A DNA stretch of 64,000 nucleotides from an uncultured Tenacibaculum sp. (lineage in GTDB: Bacteria > Bacteroidota > Bacteroidia > Flavobacteriales > Flavobacteriaceae): the NCBI GenBank assembly GCA_947497895.1, contig CANMIL010000007.1, forward strand, positions 124,001 through 188,000, in the 5' to 3' direction. Positions 33,819-42,139 of the stretch are shown here, piece by piece. How positions within the stretch are numbered: the first letter of the stretch is position 1; the number at the start of each line of letters is the position of its first letter. Below the pieces are notes generated by a model, which did no database searches, was not told where the DNA came from, and saw only the letters and a list, made by a program, of their open reading frames with translations. A program made the position numbers and the translations under genes.

Positions 33819-34568
33819 TTAGATGCGTTGTATTGCTTCAATAACTTCATTTCTCTTCCTTACAGAAACAGGTATGGTTTTATCATTTTGAAGAACAATA
33901 TATCCGCCATCTGATTTAATAAACTCTTTAACAAACTGTAAGTTAATGAGATGGCTCTGGTGAACACGTAGGAAGTTGTATTCCTTAAGAATATCTGCGA
34001 AGTATTTTAATGTCTTCCCAACAAGGATTTTTTTATTATCACTCATATAAAATTCAGTGTAGTTATTATCTGATTTACAATGCATGATATCGTCTAAATT
34101 AACAACAATTATCTTGTCAGAAGAGCTTAAAGAGATCTTTTTCGGTCGTTGATTCGGATAAGAAATAGAATCTTGTAGTACCGATAACTGTTCTTTATTT
34201 GGTGAAATTTGAGATTTTGCTTTTTCGATGGCATTTGTTAAATCTTCGGAAGAATAGGGTTTCAAAATATAATCAATAGCAGCAAACTTAAAGGCTTTAA
34301 TGGCATATTCGTCACTGGCCGTAACAAATATAATTTTTGAAGATAAATTTGGATGAATCTCTAACACATCAAACCCAGTTCCATCGCCGAGCATAATATC
34401 AAGAAAAAGAATATCAGGTTCTTGTTGTCTTAATAATTTAGAGGCTTCAACAACGCTTTTTGCTTTTGCTATAATTTCAATTTCGGGATGGTTAATGGTG
34501 AGATCATTCTCCAACATTTCCAAAGCAGGTGAATAATCATCAACTAGAACGGCGGTTAAGTTTTTCAT
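33819..34568 (-). CDS. LytTR-type response regulator
   Basis: A 249-residue response regulator. The receiver domain (1-125) has the acidic pair Asp10/Asp11, phosphoacceptor Asp57 in LFLDIML, Thr in FVTASDEY and Lys in YILKPYS. The C-terminal LytTR DNA-binding domain (about 145-249) shows KIIVVNLDDIMHCKSDNNYTEFY, LKEYNFLRVHQSHLINLQFV and PVSVRKRNEV. LytTR regulators bind two direct repeats about two helical turns apart; see 38262-38299. The cognate kinase gene is directly upstream (61 bp). Confidence 0.95.
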   Translation of the reverse strand: MKNLTAVLVDDYSPALEMLENDLTINHPEIEIIAKAKSVVEASKLLRQQEPDILFLDIMLGDGTGFDVLEIHPNLSSKIIFVTASDEYAIKAFKFAAIDYILKPYSSEDLTNAIEKAKSQISPNKEQLSVLQDSISYPNQRPKKISLSSSDKIIVVNLDDIMHCKSDNNYTEFYMSDNKKILVGKTLKYFADILKEYNFLRVHQSHLINLQFVKEFIKSDGGYIVLQNDKTIPVSVRKRNEVIEAIQRI

Positions 34569-34629
34569 AAAATTATTTTTTTAGATCTTTTCGTTTCGTG
34601 TAATTAATTTAAGATCCCATATTAGGGAT

Positions 34630-36678
34630 TTAGAAATCGGTTTTTAAAGGTATTTTAAACCAAACTTTCGTTCCCAATACTTCTCGATTCTCTTTTAATT
34701 CCGTAAAATTAATAGAAGTTTCTGAACCTAAGTTTTTAATTCTTTCTTTTGTTACTTTCAAAGCTAAAGATGCATGATCTTTTTTCTTTTTCTCCTTTTG
34801 AGAATAAAAGATACCTACGCCGTTATCAATAATTTCACAATGCAGAAAGTTCTTATAATCGAAAAAATTAATAGTGATTTCTCCGTTCTTTTTTGATTTG
34901 ATACCGTGTTTAATACTATTTTCCACAAAAGGTTGAACCAACATCGGTGGAATCATAATTTCTTCTGTGTTTAATGAGAGTTTGGTGTTAATAGTATAAG
35001 TAAACGGATTATGACTCATTTGCTGTTCCAATGAAACATAATTCTCTAGTGTTTTAATTTCCTCAGCTAAATTAATATCATCTTTTCTTGAAGTATTTAA
35101 TACCGATCGTAATAGGCTTGAAAACTTCGAAATAGTTCTATTTAAATCATCTACTTTCCCTGCGTTTCCTAAGGCTTTAATTCCATTTAAAACATTAAAA
35201 ACAAAATGTGGATTCATTTGCAATTGTAAAGCCTTCTGTTCTAAGGTCAACATATGATTCTCAATTTGCAATTGCTTAATTTTTTCTTCGTTTTGTCCCT
35301 GTATTTTTTTTACATAAAGAAAAATAACGAACCCAATAATAGCCAATAAAAAACCTCCAAGAGACCATTTAAACCATGCCTTTTGGTATAATGGTTTATC
35401 TATATAAAATTGAAAATGAATGGGAGCACTTTCTCGTTGATTACTAACTTTCGATTGTACACTAAAAGTATATTCACCAGCTTGTAAGTTAGCTAGGTTT
35501 ACGGAGTTTTTACCTGACCAAGGACTATAGTCTCCGTTAAGTTTATAACGGTATACAATGTTTTTCGGATTATTGATGTCAACGGCTTTATATGAAAAAG
35601 CAAGATGGTTTTTGTGAGAAGGTAACTCAAAAACTTTATCGTATCCATTAAAGCTAATACTGTCTATAGGTTGGTGTAAAACCTCAATATTTTCGAATGA
35701 AATAGAAGGGATGAAGTCTTTTACATTGCTACTATCTTTAAACTTAAAAATTCCATTATACAACGTCGCCACCCAAATATTATGTTGAGAATCTTCAAAT
35801 ACATCGGTAATAGCATTGGTTTTAAAGGTGTTGTATTTGTTTATTTTTCTATTGAAAGTAAAGTTGTTATTTAAAACTTCAATACCGTCACTTGTTGAAA
35901 ATGCCCAATATTGATTTCCAACTTTTCGAATACCCTTTATATTACTTGTTGAAATAGAAATGGTAGATATCTTTTTATCATGAATTATTTTGATTCCCTT
36001 ATTGAAAGTACTGGCAATAACCTTGTCTTTTAATAGCAATATCGAAGTGAAATTACCTGTTTCAATCCTGTCAATAGATTTTGGGTCTCTCAGATAATCA
36101 ATTTTCCAAAGTGCTTTATTGGTAGCCACCCAATAATTTTTTCCATCAAATTGTATGTCATTTACTTGATTTAAATCTATTTGAAAGTTTGTTCTTAGAG
36201 GAGCTAGAAAACCTTTCGCAAGACGATAAATACCTTTGTCAGTACCAATAAAAACAGTTTTTTTGATAGGACTAATGCAGAATATTTTTTTATTCTCAAT
36301 AAACTTAAAAGAGTTATTCCTTCTTATTGAAAAAGAATTTGGACTTCCAATAAATAAACTATCGGTATTGCTTGATAGTGCACTAATATAATTAGCTGAA
36401 ATTCCATGTTTTTTTGTGAAGTTTTTAAAATCACTTCCATCAAATCGTGTTAATCCTTTGTTTGAACCGAACCATAAATACCCCAACTTATCCTGAGTAA
36501 TACAGGTAATTCGGTTACTCAATAAACCATCATTTTGAGTATAGTTTTTAGAGGAGTTGAATTGATTGCCATTAGGGTTTGGATCATAATGAGCGTTTCC
36601 ATAGCTGTTTTCCTGAGCAACTGAGAAGTTAGTACTGAAAACAAATAATAAAATAAAAAATCTGTGCACGAGCTTCAT
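34630..36678 (-). CDS. Sensor histidine kinase with two-component-propeller sensor (LytS/YehU-type kinase)
   Basis: A 682-residue membrane kinase. Signal peptide 1-21. A periplasmic regulator-type beta-propeller follows (about 45-320, LGYLWFGSNKGLTRFDG and HNIWVATLYNGIFKF), then a Y_Y_Y domain (about 350-430, KNIVYRYKLNG...YTFSVQSK), one membrane helix (about 438-458), a short coiled coil, and a His_kinase domain with LQMNPHFVFNVLNGIKAL (His491). The ATPase part has PPMLVQPFVENSIKHGI and DNGVGI. Propeller sensors in Bacteroidetes often respond to carbohydrates; the ligand here is unknown. It pairs with the LytTR regulator downstream. Confidence 0.95.
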   Translation of the reverse strand: MKLVHRFFILLFVFSTNFSVAQENSYGNAHYDPNPNGNQFNSSKNYTQNDGLLSNRITCITQDKLGYLWFGSNKGLTRFDGSDFKNFTKKHGISANYISALSSNTDSLFIGSPNSFSIRRNNSFKFIENKKIFCISPIKKTVFIGTDKGIYRLAKGFLAPLRTNFQIDLNQVNDIQFDGKNYWVATNKALWKIDYLRDPKSIDRIETGNFTSILLLKDKVIASTFNKGIKIIHDKKISTISISTSNIKGIRKVGNQYWAFSTSDGIEVLNNNFTFNRKINKYNTFKTNAITDVFEDSQHNIWVATLYNGIFKFKDSSNVKDFIPSISFENIEVLHQPIDSISFNGYDKVFELPSHKNHLAFSYKAVDINNPKNIVYRYKLNGDYSPWSGKNSVNLANLQAGEYTFSVQSKVSNQRESAPIHFQFYIDKPLYQKAWFKWSLGGFLLAIIGFVIFLYVKKIQGQNEEKIKQLQIENHMLTLEQKALQLQMNPHFVFNVLNGIKALGNAGKVDDLNRTISKFSSLLRSVLNTSRKDDINLAEEIKTLENYVSLEQQMSHNPFTYTINTKLSLNTEEIMIPPMLVQPFVENSIKHGIKSKKNGEITINFFDYKNFLHCEIIDNGVGIFYSQKEKKKKDHASLALKVTKERIKNLGSETSINFTELKENREVLGTKVWFKIPLKTDF

Positions 36679-36708
36679 AAAGCAAACTTACTTAAATTCA
36701 AAAGAAAA

Positions 36709-36803
36709 CCGCTATTATTAATTTACCCAGAGTTTAATTAGAATTTACAAAACCTCTTTTAACCTTTTTCTATTGCACTTCAGGTAATTATTAATAATAG
36801 CGG
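36709..36803 (-). repeat. Large inverted repeat between the 36846 gene and the kinase
   Basis: CCGCTATTATTAATTTACC (36709-36727) pairs with GGTAATTATTAATAATAGCG plus G (36783-36803), giving 14 + 5 bp around a 2-nt bulge. The 55-nt loop and minus-strand GGTTTTCTTTTG after the stem allow a terminator role for the 36846 gene. The left arm and loop also hold AATTTAC twice, 22 bp apart (36720, 36742), upstream of the kinase gene. Confidence 0.6.
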
Positions 36804-36845
36804 AAGCAACTATTAATCCGTTAACTATTTCATAGCAGTTTTTTA

Positions 36846-37934
36846 TTACTTCATAGCGTATAAACGTTTGTTTGATGTATCTGGTTTTACATGTTCTAAA
36901 TCACCATAAGGTTTTATAATTGGTTTTAAAACACATAACACAGTTGATAATCCTTTAATTGTTAAAGTATCATCCTTAAGCTTCCATTTCCATCTGAATT
37001 TTTCAATTGGTATACTGGTTTCTTTTACTTTTTTAGCTAAATCTTCATCATTAGCAATTAAATCCATGATTTCCTCTTGCATCGTGAAATAAGGAATCTC
37101 TTCATCTGAATTTTCATAACTAAACTTAAATTCTATAGGTACGTTGTATTGAATGGTATACGGTTCGCCCACATAACGTTCTCTTTCATTGGTTAATGCT
37201 GTAAACCATTCTATTTCTTTTTCTTTCGGATATTTACGAGCAATTTCTTTTGATAAATCAACCTTTCCAGGCGAGTTTGCTGTTGGATAGAAAACATAGT
37301 GAGGTTTTGCTAAATAATGATCCGAAAACTCACCACCGAAAACAGTAAAGTATGGAGAGGATACAATTTGAGGTGTTTTATCTGTTTCAAAAGTGTTTTT
37401 TAAGTCTGAAATTAAACCTGTCATTTCCGCAATTCCATTCCCGTGAACTATAATTTTGGAATCCTCATTCAAAACATTTTTCATAGCTGGAATCTCCCCA
37501 TTTTCCATCGTTTCTTTTAAAGCTTTATCATTCAATTTTTTTCCGTTGACTGTGGTTTCCAAATCCAATCCAAGTTGAGGTAGATTATTATTTACGATAT
37601 GAATTTCGCCATAAGGATACTCCGAAGCATTCGAGTTTAACCATTCAATAATTTCTTCAATTGAATACGCTCCCTCAACTATTTGATATTGCTTGTTAGC
37701 AAAGTATGAAATAGCCGCTGTGTAAAAGCTCGCTTCATTCTTATCATAGCCAGTTACGAAAACAACAGGCTTTCTTGTTACATTTTTATCTGAAACAGCA
37801 TTGTTTGCAACCAATGCTGTTTCTTGACTTTCTAGAACTTCTTTAGCAGTTTTTCCTTTCTTACAACTAACAAAATTTCCCGTAAGCACTAGCATTCCCA
37901 TTGCTATAGCTATTGTTTTAACTCTTCTTTTCAT
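36846..37934 (-). CDS. Lipoprotein of unknown function near the LytS/LytTR genes
   Basis: A 362-residue lipoprotein (signal to FVSC, Cys24). An alpha/beta-looking part (55-190) contains KPVVFVTGYDKNEASFYTAAISYF and DSKIIVHGNGIAEMTGLI, followed by a beta-rich C-terminal region (200-345) with WFTALTNERERYVGEPYTI. No catalytic motif assigned. It lies between the two-component genes and a small gene behind the putative LytTR site, so it may belong to that regulon; this is inference from position. Confidence 0.65.
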   Translation of the reverse strand: MKRRVKTIAIAMGMLVLTGNFVSCKKGKTAKEVLESQETALVANNAVSDKNVTRKPVVFVTGYDKNEASFYTAAISYFANKQYQIVEGAYSIEEIIEWLNSNASEYPYGEIHIVNNNLPQLGLDLETTVNGKKLNDKALKETMENGEIPAMKNVLNEDSKIIVHGNGIAEMTGLISDLKNTFETDKTPQIVSSPYFTVFGGEFSDHYLAKPHYVFYPTANSPGKVDLSKEIARKYPKEKEIEWFTALTNERERYVGEPYTIQYNVPIEFKFSYENSDEEIPYFTMQEEIMDLIANDEDLAKKVKETSIPIEKFRWKWKLKDDTLTIKGLSTVLCVLKPIIKPYGDLEHVKPDTSNKRLYAMK

Positions 37935-37989
37935 GTGTTTATAATTTTATTGAAACATGTAAATTAACAAGTGAGATTATCTTCGAATG

Positions 37990-38205
37990 TTAATGCTTCA
38001 AGGTTACTATTATGTTTTTATAGGTTTCAAATGTTATTGGAAGGTTGTTGAGTATGTTTTTTAAATTTCTGTCTAACAACCAAACTCCATTGCTTTCTTT
38101 TTCCGTTTTAGCAACTTTCCCACTAGCATCAATATGCAATTTAATTTGCGTGTATTTGGTTAAATACATTTCTATAAGCATTGAATAGTAACTCTCTAGT
38201 TTCAT
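37990..38205 (-). CDS. Small protein of unknown function, putative LytTR target
   Basis: A 71-residue protein without signal peptide: MKLESYYSMLIEMYLTKYTQ, then IKLHIDASGKVAKTEKES and VWLLDRNLKNILNNLPITFE. No family. Its start lies 57 bp from the direct repeats at 38262-38299. It precedes the 36846 lipoprotein gene by 55 bp on the same strand, so one transcript could include both. Confidence 0.5.
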   Translation of the reverse strand: MKLESYYSMLIEMYLTKYTQIKLHIDASGKVAKTEKESNGVWLLDRNLKNILNNLPITFETYKNIIVTLKH

Positions 38206-38261
38206 GATTTCTTTGTTTTACACTTCAAAATTACGAGAGGATTAAAGGAGAATTTGAGTAG

Positions 38262-38299
38262 AATTAGAATTCGTTTGGATTAAATTAGAATTCGTTAAG
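38262..38299. promoter_or_regulatory. Candidate LytTR binding site (two direct repeats, 21-bp period)
   Basis: The 14-mer AATTAGAATTCGTT occurs at 38262-38275 and again at 38283-38296, exactly 21 bp apart. The cores TTCGTTTGG and TTCGTTAAG each match 8 of 9 positions of the general LytTR half-site [TA][AC][CA]GTTN[AG][TG] as I remember it. Tandem half-sites two helical turns apart are the hallmark of LytTR operators (AgrA, ComE). A LytTR regulator is encoded 3.7 kb away on the same strand as the gene behind this site. Confidence 0.5.
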
Positions 38300-38408
38300 A
38301 GAAATAGAAATAACAAGTTTTGGCTGTTAAAAATCATTTATTTCATCATTAAAAAAACTATTTTTAACCTTACTTTCTTAATGTAATACTAATAGGTGCT
38401 TGAAATGT

Positions 38409-38459
38409 AAAGGAAAAAGAACGTTTTATTGTTGTAATTTCAAGCTACAAATGGTATAA
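38409..38459 (+). repeat. Dispersed 51-bp repeat, copy 1
   Basis: AAAGGAAAAAGAACGTTTTA, TTGTTGTAATTTCAAGCTAC and AAATGGTATAA in succession. It aligns with the reverse complement of 51435-51486 with about ten differences. No coding role; directly upstream of the 38476 gene. Confidence 0.6.
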
Positions 38460-38475
38460 GAAGCAAAACAAAATA

Positions 38476-39162
38476 ATGAAAACGGACTTAGAATATATAC
38501 AAGAAAATTATATTGAATTGAATGACTTATGTACGCTATGTGAAATGACAAAAGCAGAGCTAAATCAATTAATAGAAAAGAAATTGATTCCAGAAAGCTC
38601 TTATAAGATCAATAGTACTCATAAGATATCTTCACCACTGGGAGATGAAATAGAAGTTAGTGAGATTAAAAAATTCTTTCCAAAAAGTACGATCAGTCTT
38701 ATTCAAAATAATAGAAAAGAAGAAGACACTGAGGAGTTCAAACAGATTTTTAAAAGTGAGTTTATAGCCAGTTTTAAAAAACATAAAAGTAATGAGTTTG
38801 CCTATGGTGGAATTATCGATAATGCTGGAAATGTTAGTCAAGTAAAATTGGAGGAGGCTTTTGAACAGGAATGGCAATACTATCTTCAGGGAATTTATGG
38901 AATTTGTACATTGAATAGTACTCCAGAGGAAATAGCTCATAAAGAGATTACTGTAAAACGATTGATAAATTTTATTGAGAATAATGGGAACAAAGAATTG
39001 ACTGAAGAATTAAAAAAGGAATTAAAAATATTAAACGACGATTTCAATGCGGTTTCTAATTTATTTGCTCCTTATCAAAGGAAAGCTAGTAGTCGCGGAA
39101 AATATTTAGATGAAATGCTTGACATAAATTCACTAAGTCATCTGAAAAAGAAATACGAATAA
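38476..39162 (+). CDS. DUF6058-like protein
   Basis: A 228-residue cytoplasmic protein beginning with a helix-turn-helix-like segment (ELNDLCTLCEMTKAELNQLIEKKLIPESSY), which matches my memory of DUF6058 proteins, sometimes labelled as natural-product biosynthesis proteins. The middle includes EFAYGGIIDNAGNVSQVKLEE and EWQYYLQGIYGICTLNSTPE; the end is helical. No biosynthetic cluster surrounds it. The next gene starts 3 bp after its stop, so the two are cotranscribed. Confidence 0.65.
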   Translation: MKTDLEYIQENYIELNDLCTLCEMTKAELNQLIEKKLIPESSYKINSTHKISSPLGDEIEVSEIKKFFPKSTISLIQNNRKEEDTEEFKQIFKSEFIASFKKHKSNEFAYGGIIDNAGNVSQVKLEEAFEQEWQYYLQGIYGICTLNSTPEEIAHKEITVKRLINFIENNGNKELTEELKKELKILNDDFNAVSNLFAPYQRKASSRGKYLDEMLDINSLSHLKKKYE

Positions 39163-39165
39163 ATT

Positions 39166-39705
39166 ATGGAAACTAAGAATAGTGTATTTATAGCGACCAG
39201 TATTGATGGTTATATTTCGGATAAAAATGGAGGGATAGATTGGTTACATTCAATACCAAATCCATCAAACGATGATATGGGATATAATGAGTTTATGAGT
39301 GATATTGATGCTTTGGTTATGGGTAGAAAAACTTTTGAAACGGTTTGTGGTTTTGATATTGAGTGGCCTTATGAAAAACCTGTTTTCGTATTAACCAATA
39401 GTCTGACGGAGATAGAGGAAAAGCTTAAAGGAAAAGTGTTTTTTATAAATGGAGAATTGATAGATGTCTTAGATCAAATCCATAAAGAAGGATTTAAGAG
39501 TTTATATATTGATGGAGGAACAACTATTAAAAGTTTCTTACGAGAAGATTTAATCGATGAGCTCATTATCACAACCATTCCAATTGTGCTAGGAGGAGGA
39601 ACATCATTATTCACCGAGTTGCCCAAAGAATTGGTGTTTGAATTAGTAGATTCGAAGCAATATTTAAATGTAATATCGCAAAACCATTATAGAAGAAAAA
39701 GATGA
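39166..39705 (+). CDS. Dihydrofolate reductase family (RibD C-terminal-like) protein
   Basis: A 179-residue protein of the RibD_C/DHFR superfamily: SVFIATSIDGYISDKNGGIDWLH at the start, DALVMGRKTFETVCGF (NADPH-binding region), KPVFVLTNSL, and the end SLYIDGGTTIKSFLREDLIDELIITTIPIVLGGGTSLF. Family members reduce pteridines or riboflavin precursors, but many standalone copies (YyaP/YwjB type) are uncharacterised. Tightly coupled to the DUF6058 gene. Confidence 0.92.
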   Translation: METKNSVFIATSIDGYISDKNGGIDWLHSIPNPSNDDMGYNEFMSDIDALVMGRKTFETVCGFDIEWPYEKPVFVLTNSLTEIEEKLKGKVFFINGELIDVLDQIHKEGFKSLYIDGGTTIKSFLREDLIDELIITTIPIVLGGGTSLFTELPKELVFELVDSKQYLNVISQNHYRRKR

Positions 39706-39770
39706 GGTGATTAGTTGTATAAAGTCAACTGTTAGAGTAAACTCATTAGTTATTTTAAAGAAATAAAATT

Positions 39771-40751
39771 ATGCTAGATAAAAAATTTGATTTAGGGTTT
39801 TTCCCAACACCACTACAAAAACTAAAGAATCTTACTGATAAATTTGAAGATTATAACCTTTATATAAAGAGAGATGACCATACAGGACTTGCTTCTGGAG
39901 GAAATAAAACAAGAAAGCTGGAATATTTGATACAGAAAGCCATTGATGAGGGGTGTGATACCGTAATTACTGCCGGAGCTCAGCAGTCGAACCATTGCAG
40001 ACAAACGGCAGCGGCTTGTAGTATCGGAGGTTTGCAATGTCACTTACTGTTAGGTGGGGATGAGCCCGAAGTATTTGATGGAAATTTATTGTTGTCTTCG
40101 ATATTAGGAGCTACAATACATTTCACAGGTGAGAATAGAAAGGGAGAAGATAAAGAGATCTTAAAGGCAAAATTAGAAAAGGAAGGGAGAAAGTGTTTTG
40201 TTATCCCTTATGGTGGATCTAATTTAACGGGTGCATTAGGTTTTGTCTATGCTGTAAAGGAATTAAAGGAACAATTGGAGCAACAAAAATTGGAGATCGA
40301 TTATATTTTCTTTGCTTCAAGTTCTGGAGGAATGCAGGCTGGACTTACTTTGGGAAAAGAGCTTTATGGTTTAAATAGTGAATTGATTCCAATTAATATT
40401 GATAAAGATGAAACGAACGGACTTTCATTGGAAGAAGTTGTTTATGATATTGTAAAGGAAGGAGAGGAGAAGTTTGATGTAAACACGAATTTAAACTTGT
40501 CAGACATTTCTTTAAACAGAGCATACGATAAGGATGGTTATGGTGTGGTAACTAATAATGAACGAGAGGCTATTAATGAATTGGCTAGAACAGAAGGAAT
40601 TTTGTTAGATCCAGTGTACACAGGAAGAGCTTTTTATGGAATGCTTGATGTTTTAAGACAGAAAAATATTCCAAAAGGAGCAAATGTCCTTTTTTGGAAT
40701 ACTGGCGGTTTGCCTGCTGTTTTTAAATATGCTGAGGAGTTAAATCTTTAA
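39771..40751 (+). CDS. D-cysteine desulfhydrase / ACC-deaminase-like PLP enzyme
   Basis: A 326-residue fold-type II PLP enzyme. Motifs: FPTPLQKLKNL, YIKRDDHTGLASGGNKTRKL (PLP lysine region, about 42-53), ITAGAQQSNHCRQTAAAC, YIFFASSSGGMQAGLTLG, and LDPVYTGRAFYGML...VLFWNTGGLP. D-cysteine desulfhydrase (D-Cys to pyruvate, H2S and NH3) and 1-aminocyclopropane-1-carboxylate deaminase share these; QQSNH and GGNKTRKL do not decide between them. It lies 65 bp after the DHFR-like gene and may be read through. Confidence 0.88.
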   Translation: MLDKKFDLGFFPTPLQKLKNLTDKFEDYNLYIKRDDHTGLASGGNKTRKLEYLIQKAIDEGCDTVITAGAQQSNHCRQTAAACSIGGLQCHLLLGGDEPEVFDGNLLLSSILGATIHFTGENRKGEDKEILKAKLEKEGRKCFVIPYGGSNLTGALGFVYAVKELKEQLEQQKLEIDYIFFASSSGGMQAGLTLGKELYGLNSELIPINIDKDETNGLSLEEVVYDIVKEGEEKFDVNTNLNLSDISLNRAYDKDGYGVVTNNEREAINELARTEGILLDPVYTGRAFYGMLDVLRQKNIPKGANVLFWNTGGLPAVFKYAEELNL

Positions 40752-40784
40752 TTTAAAAACAATCATGGATCTTTTCAATGTCAG

Positions 40785-40852
40785 GTCGAGCGAAGTCGAG
40801 ACCTCATTATCATTAAGGATTTTTTAGAAAAACCTATCGACTTCGCTCGAGG
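40785..40852. repeat. Inverted TCGAGCGAAGTCGA repeat
   Basis: GTCGAGCGAAGTCGAGACCT and, about 37 bp on, ACCTATCGACTTCGCTCGAG, forming a perfect 14-bp core stem. This sequence is a familiar dispersed palindrome of flavobacterial genomes. It lies 34 bp after the desulfhydrase-like gene and may stabilise or end its mRNA. Confidence 0.6.
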
Positions 40853-40894
40853 TGATACGAGAATTATACTTTATATTAAATTTTAGCAGGATAA

Positions 40895-41011
40895 ATGAAA
40901 GAGAAATTTTTATGGAATTATCATTATTTAAGAACAAAAGGGTTTGACCCTCTTGAAACAGAAGAATTAAGTAAACTAAGTTCCAAAGCAAAAACTAATG
41001 ATTCCAACTAG
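40895..41011 (+). CDS. Possible 38-residue protein
   Basis: ATG frame reading MKEKFLWNYHYLRTKGFDPL then ETEELSKLSSKAKTNDSN. Highly charged, coding-like, and its end overlaps the next start by 14 bp (out of frame), which would give translational coupling. No family; low certainty because of its size. Confidence 0.3.
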   Translation: MKEKFLWNYHYLRTKGFDPLETEELSKLSSKAKTNDSN

Positions 41012-41288
41012 TCAAGATTTCTGCTTCGTTTATGGTTGTTATACCGTTACTTTCCTATTAATATTGATCGGATACAAGTTTGGAAAAAACAGAAGAGCGT
41101 ATTTATATCATTTAGTATTTTATCTGATTTATACCATACTAATGGTTTTTGTTTATATGGATAAAGATAATTTTAGATGGGGAGGCTCTTTGGCTGTACT
41201 GCTCTATTCGGGGCTTTTTATTGTAATACATTGGTCTGTATTTTTTTTGATAGAAATTGTAAAAGCTGTTAGAAATTTCAAGATTTAG
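40998..41288 (+). CDS. Small membrane protein, unknown
   Basis: A 96-residue protein with three membrane segments (about 8-25, 33-51, 63-87) and short charged loops (YKFGKNRRAY). No family recognised. Overlaps the preceding 38-codon frame by 14 bp. Confidence 0.55.
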   Translation: MIPTSQDFCFVYGCYTVTFLLILIGYKFGKNRRAYLYHLVFYLIYTILMVFVYMDKDNFRWGGSLAVLLYSGLFIVIHWSVFFLIEIVKAVRNFKI

Positions 41289-41399
41289 GTATTCTGTTTA
41301 ATAGGGAAATCCATACTATCCTTTTTGACCGTTATTGCATGAATGAAATACTGTACTTAAGTTTGTAACTATAAAAAATATAGTATAAAATAAATACAA

Positions 41400-42074
41400 A
41401 TGAGTATACCAAATATTTCCAAAGAAGGCATTATTAATGCATTCAATTACAGACATGCAACTAAGGAGTTTAATGCTGATAAAAAATTAACTAAAGAAGA
41501 TATTGATTTCATTCTAAAGATAGCAAATCTATCACCAAGTTCTTTCGGATTTGAGCCTTGGCATTTTATTGTTGTTCAGGATAAAGAATTAAGAGAGTCA
41601 TTAAAACCAGTTGCCTGGGGAGCTCCATTGAAATTAGATACAGCTAGCCATTTTGTATTAGGTTTAAGTATGAAATCCCCTTTAACAAAATGGGATTCTG
41701 AGTACATTATGCATATGATGAAGGAGGTAAAGCAATTTCCAGAAGATGTTGTGGAAATGTATTCGAAGTTTTATCGTGAATTTCAACAGAGAGATTTCGA
41801 TTTAGATACTGATAAGAAATTATTCGACTGGGCTTCAAAACAGTGTTATATCGCTTTAGGGAATATGATGACGGCAGCAGCCTTAAATGGAATTGATAGT
41901 TGCCCTATTGAGGGATTCCATCAAGAACAAACAGAAGCTTTATTACGTGAGAAATTTGGGGTAGATACAGAAAAGTACGGATTATCATATATGGTTGCTT
42001 TCGGATACAGAAAAGAAGATCCACCAAGAGCAAAATCAAGAAGAAATATTGAAGAGATTGTAACTTGGAAATAA
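41400..42074 (+). CDS. NAD(P)H-dependent nitroreductase-family oxidoreductase
   Basis: A 224-residue FMN enzyme of the NfsB/nitroreductase family. FMN-binding NYRHATKEFNADKKL (Arg/His/Thr near the start), LKIANLSPSSFGFEPWHFIVVQD, and the second flavin region NMMTAAALNGIDSCPIEGFHQE...YMVAFGYRKEDPP. Such enzymes reduce nitro compounds, quinones or flavins as homodimers in the cytoplasm. Convergent with the DUF1080 gene across a shared terminator. Confidence 0.93.
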   Translation: MSIPNISKEGIINAFNYRHATKEFNADKKLTKEDIDFILKIANLSPSSFGFEPWHFIVVQDKELRESLKPVAWGAPLKLDTASHFVLGLSMKSPLTKWDSEYIMHMMKEVKQFPEDVVEMYSKFYREFQQRDFDLDTDKKLFDWASKQCYIALGNMMTAAALNGIDSCPIEGFHQEQTEALLREKFGVDTEKYGLSYMVAFGYRKEDPPRAKSRRNIEEIVTWK

Positions 42075-42085
42075 CAGGCAAATAA

Positions 42086-42124
42086 AAACCTCACAGACTT
42101 CAAAATCTGTGAGGTTTATTTTTT
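42086..42124. terminator. Terminator shared by convergent genes
   Basis: Stem AAACCTCACAGA / TCTGTGAGGTTT with an 8-nt loop, then ATTTTTT on plus; A-rich on the other side. It separates the nitroreductase from the DUF1080 operon. Confidence 0.85.
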
Positions 42125-42139
42125 GATACTAGTGTTAGA

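Noticed and set aside
38476-40751. A natural-product gene cluster around the DUF6058 gene
   Set aside because: No NRPS, PKS, RiPP or tailoring core is nearby; the neighbours are ordinary PLP and reductase-type enzymes.
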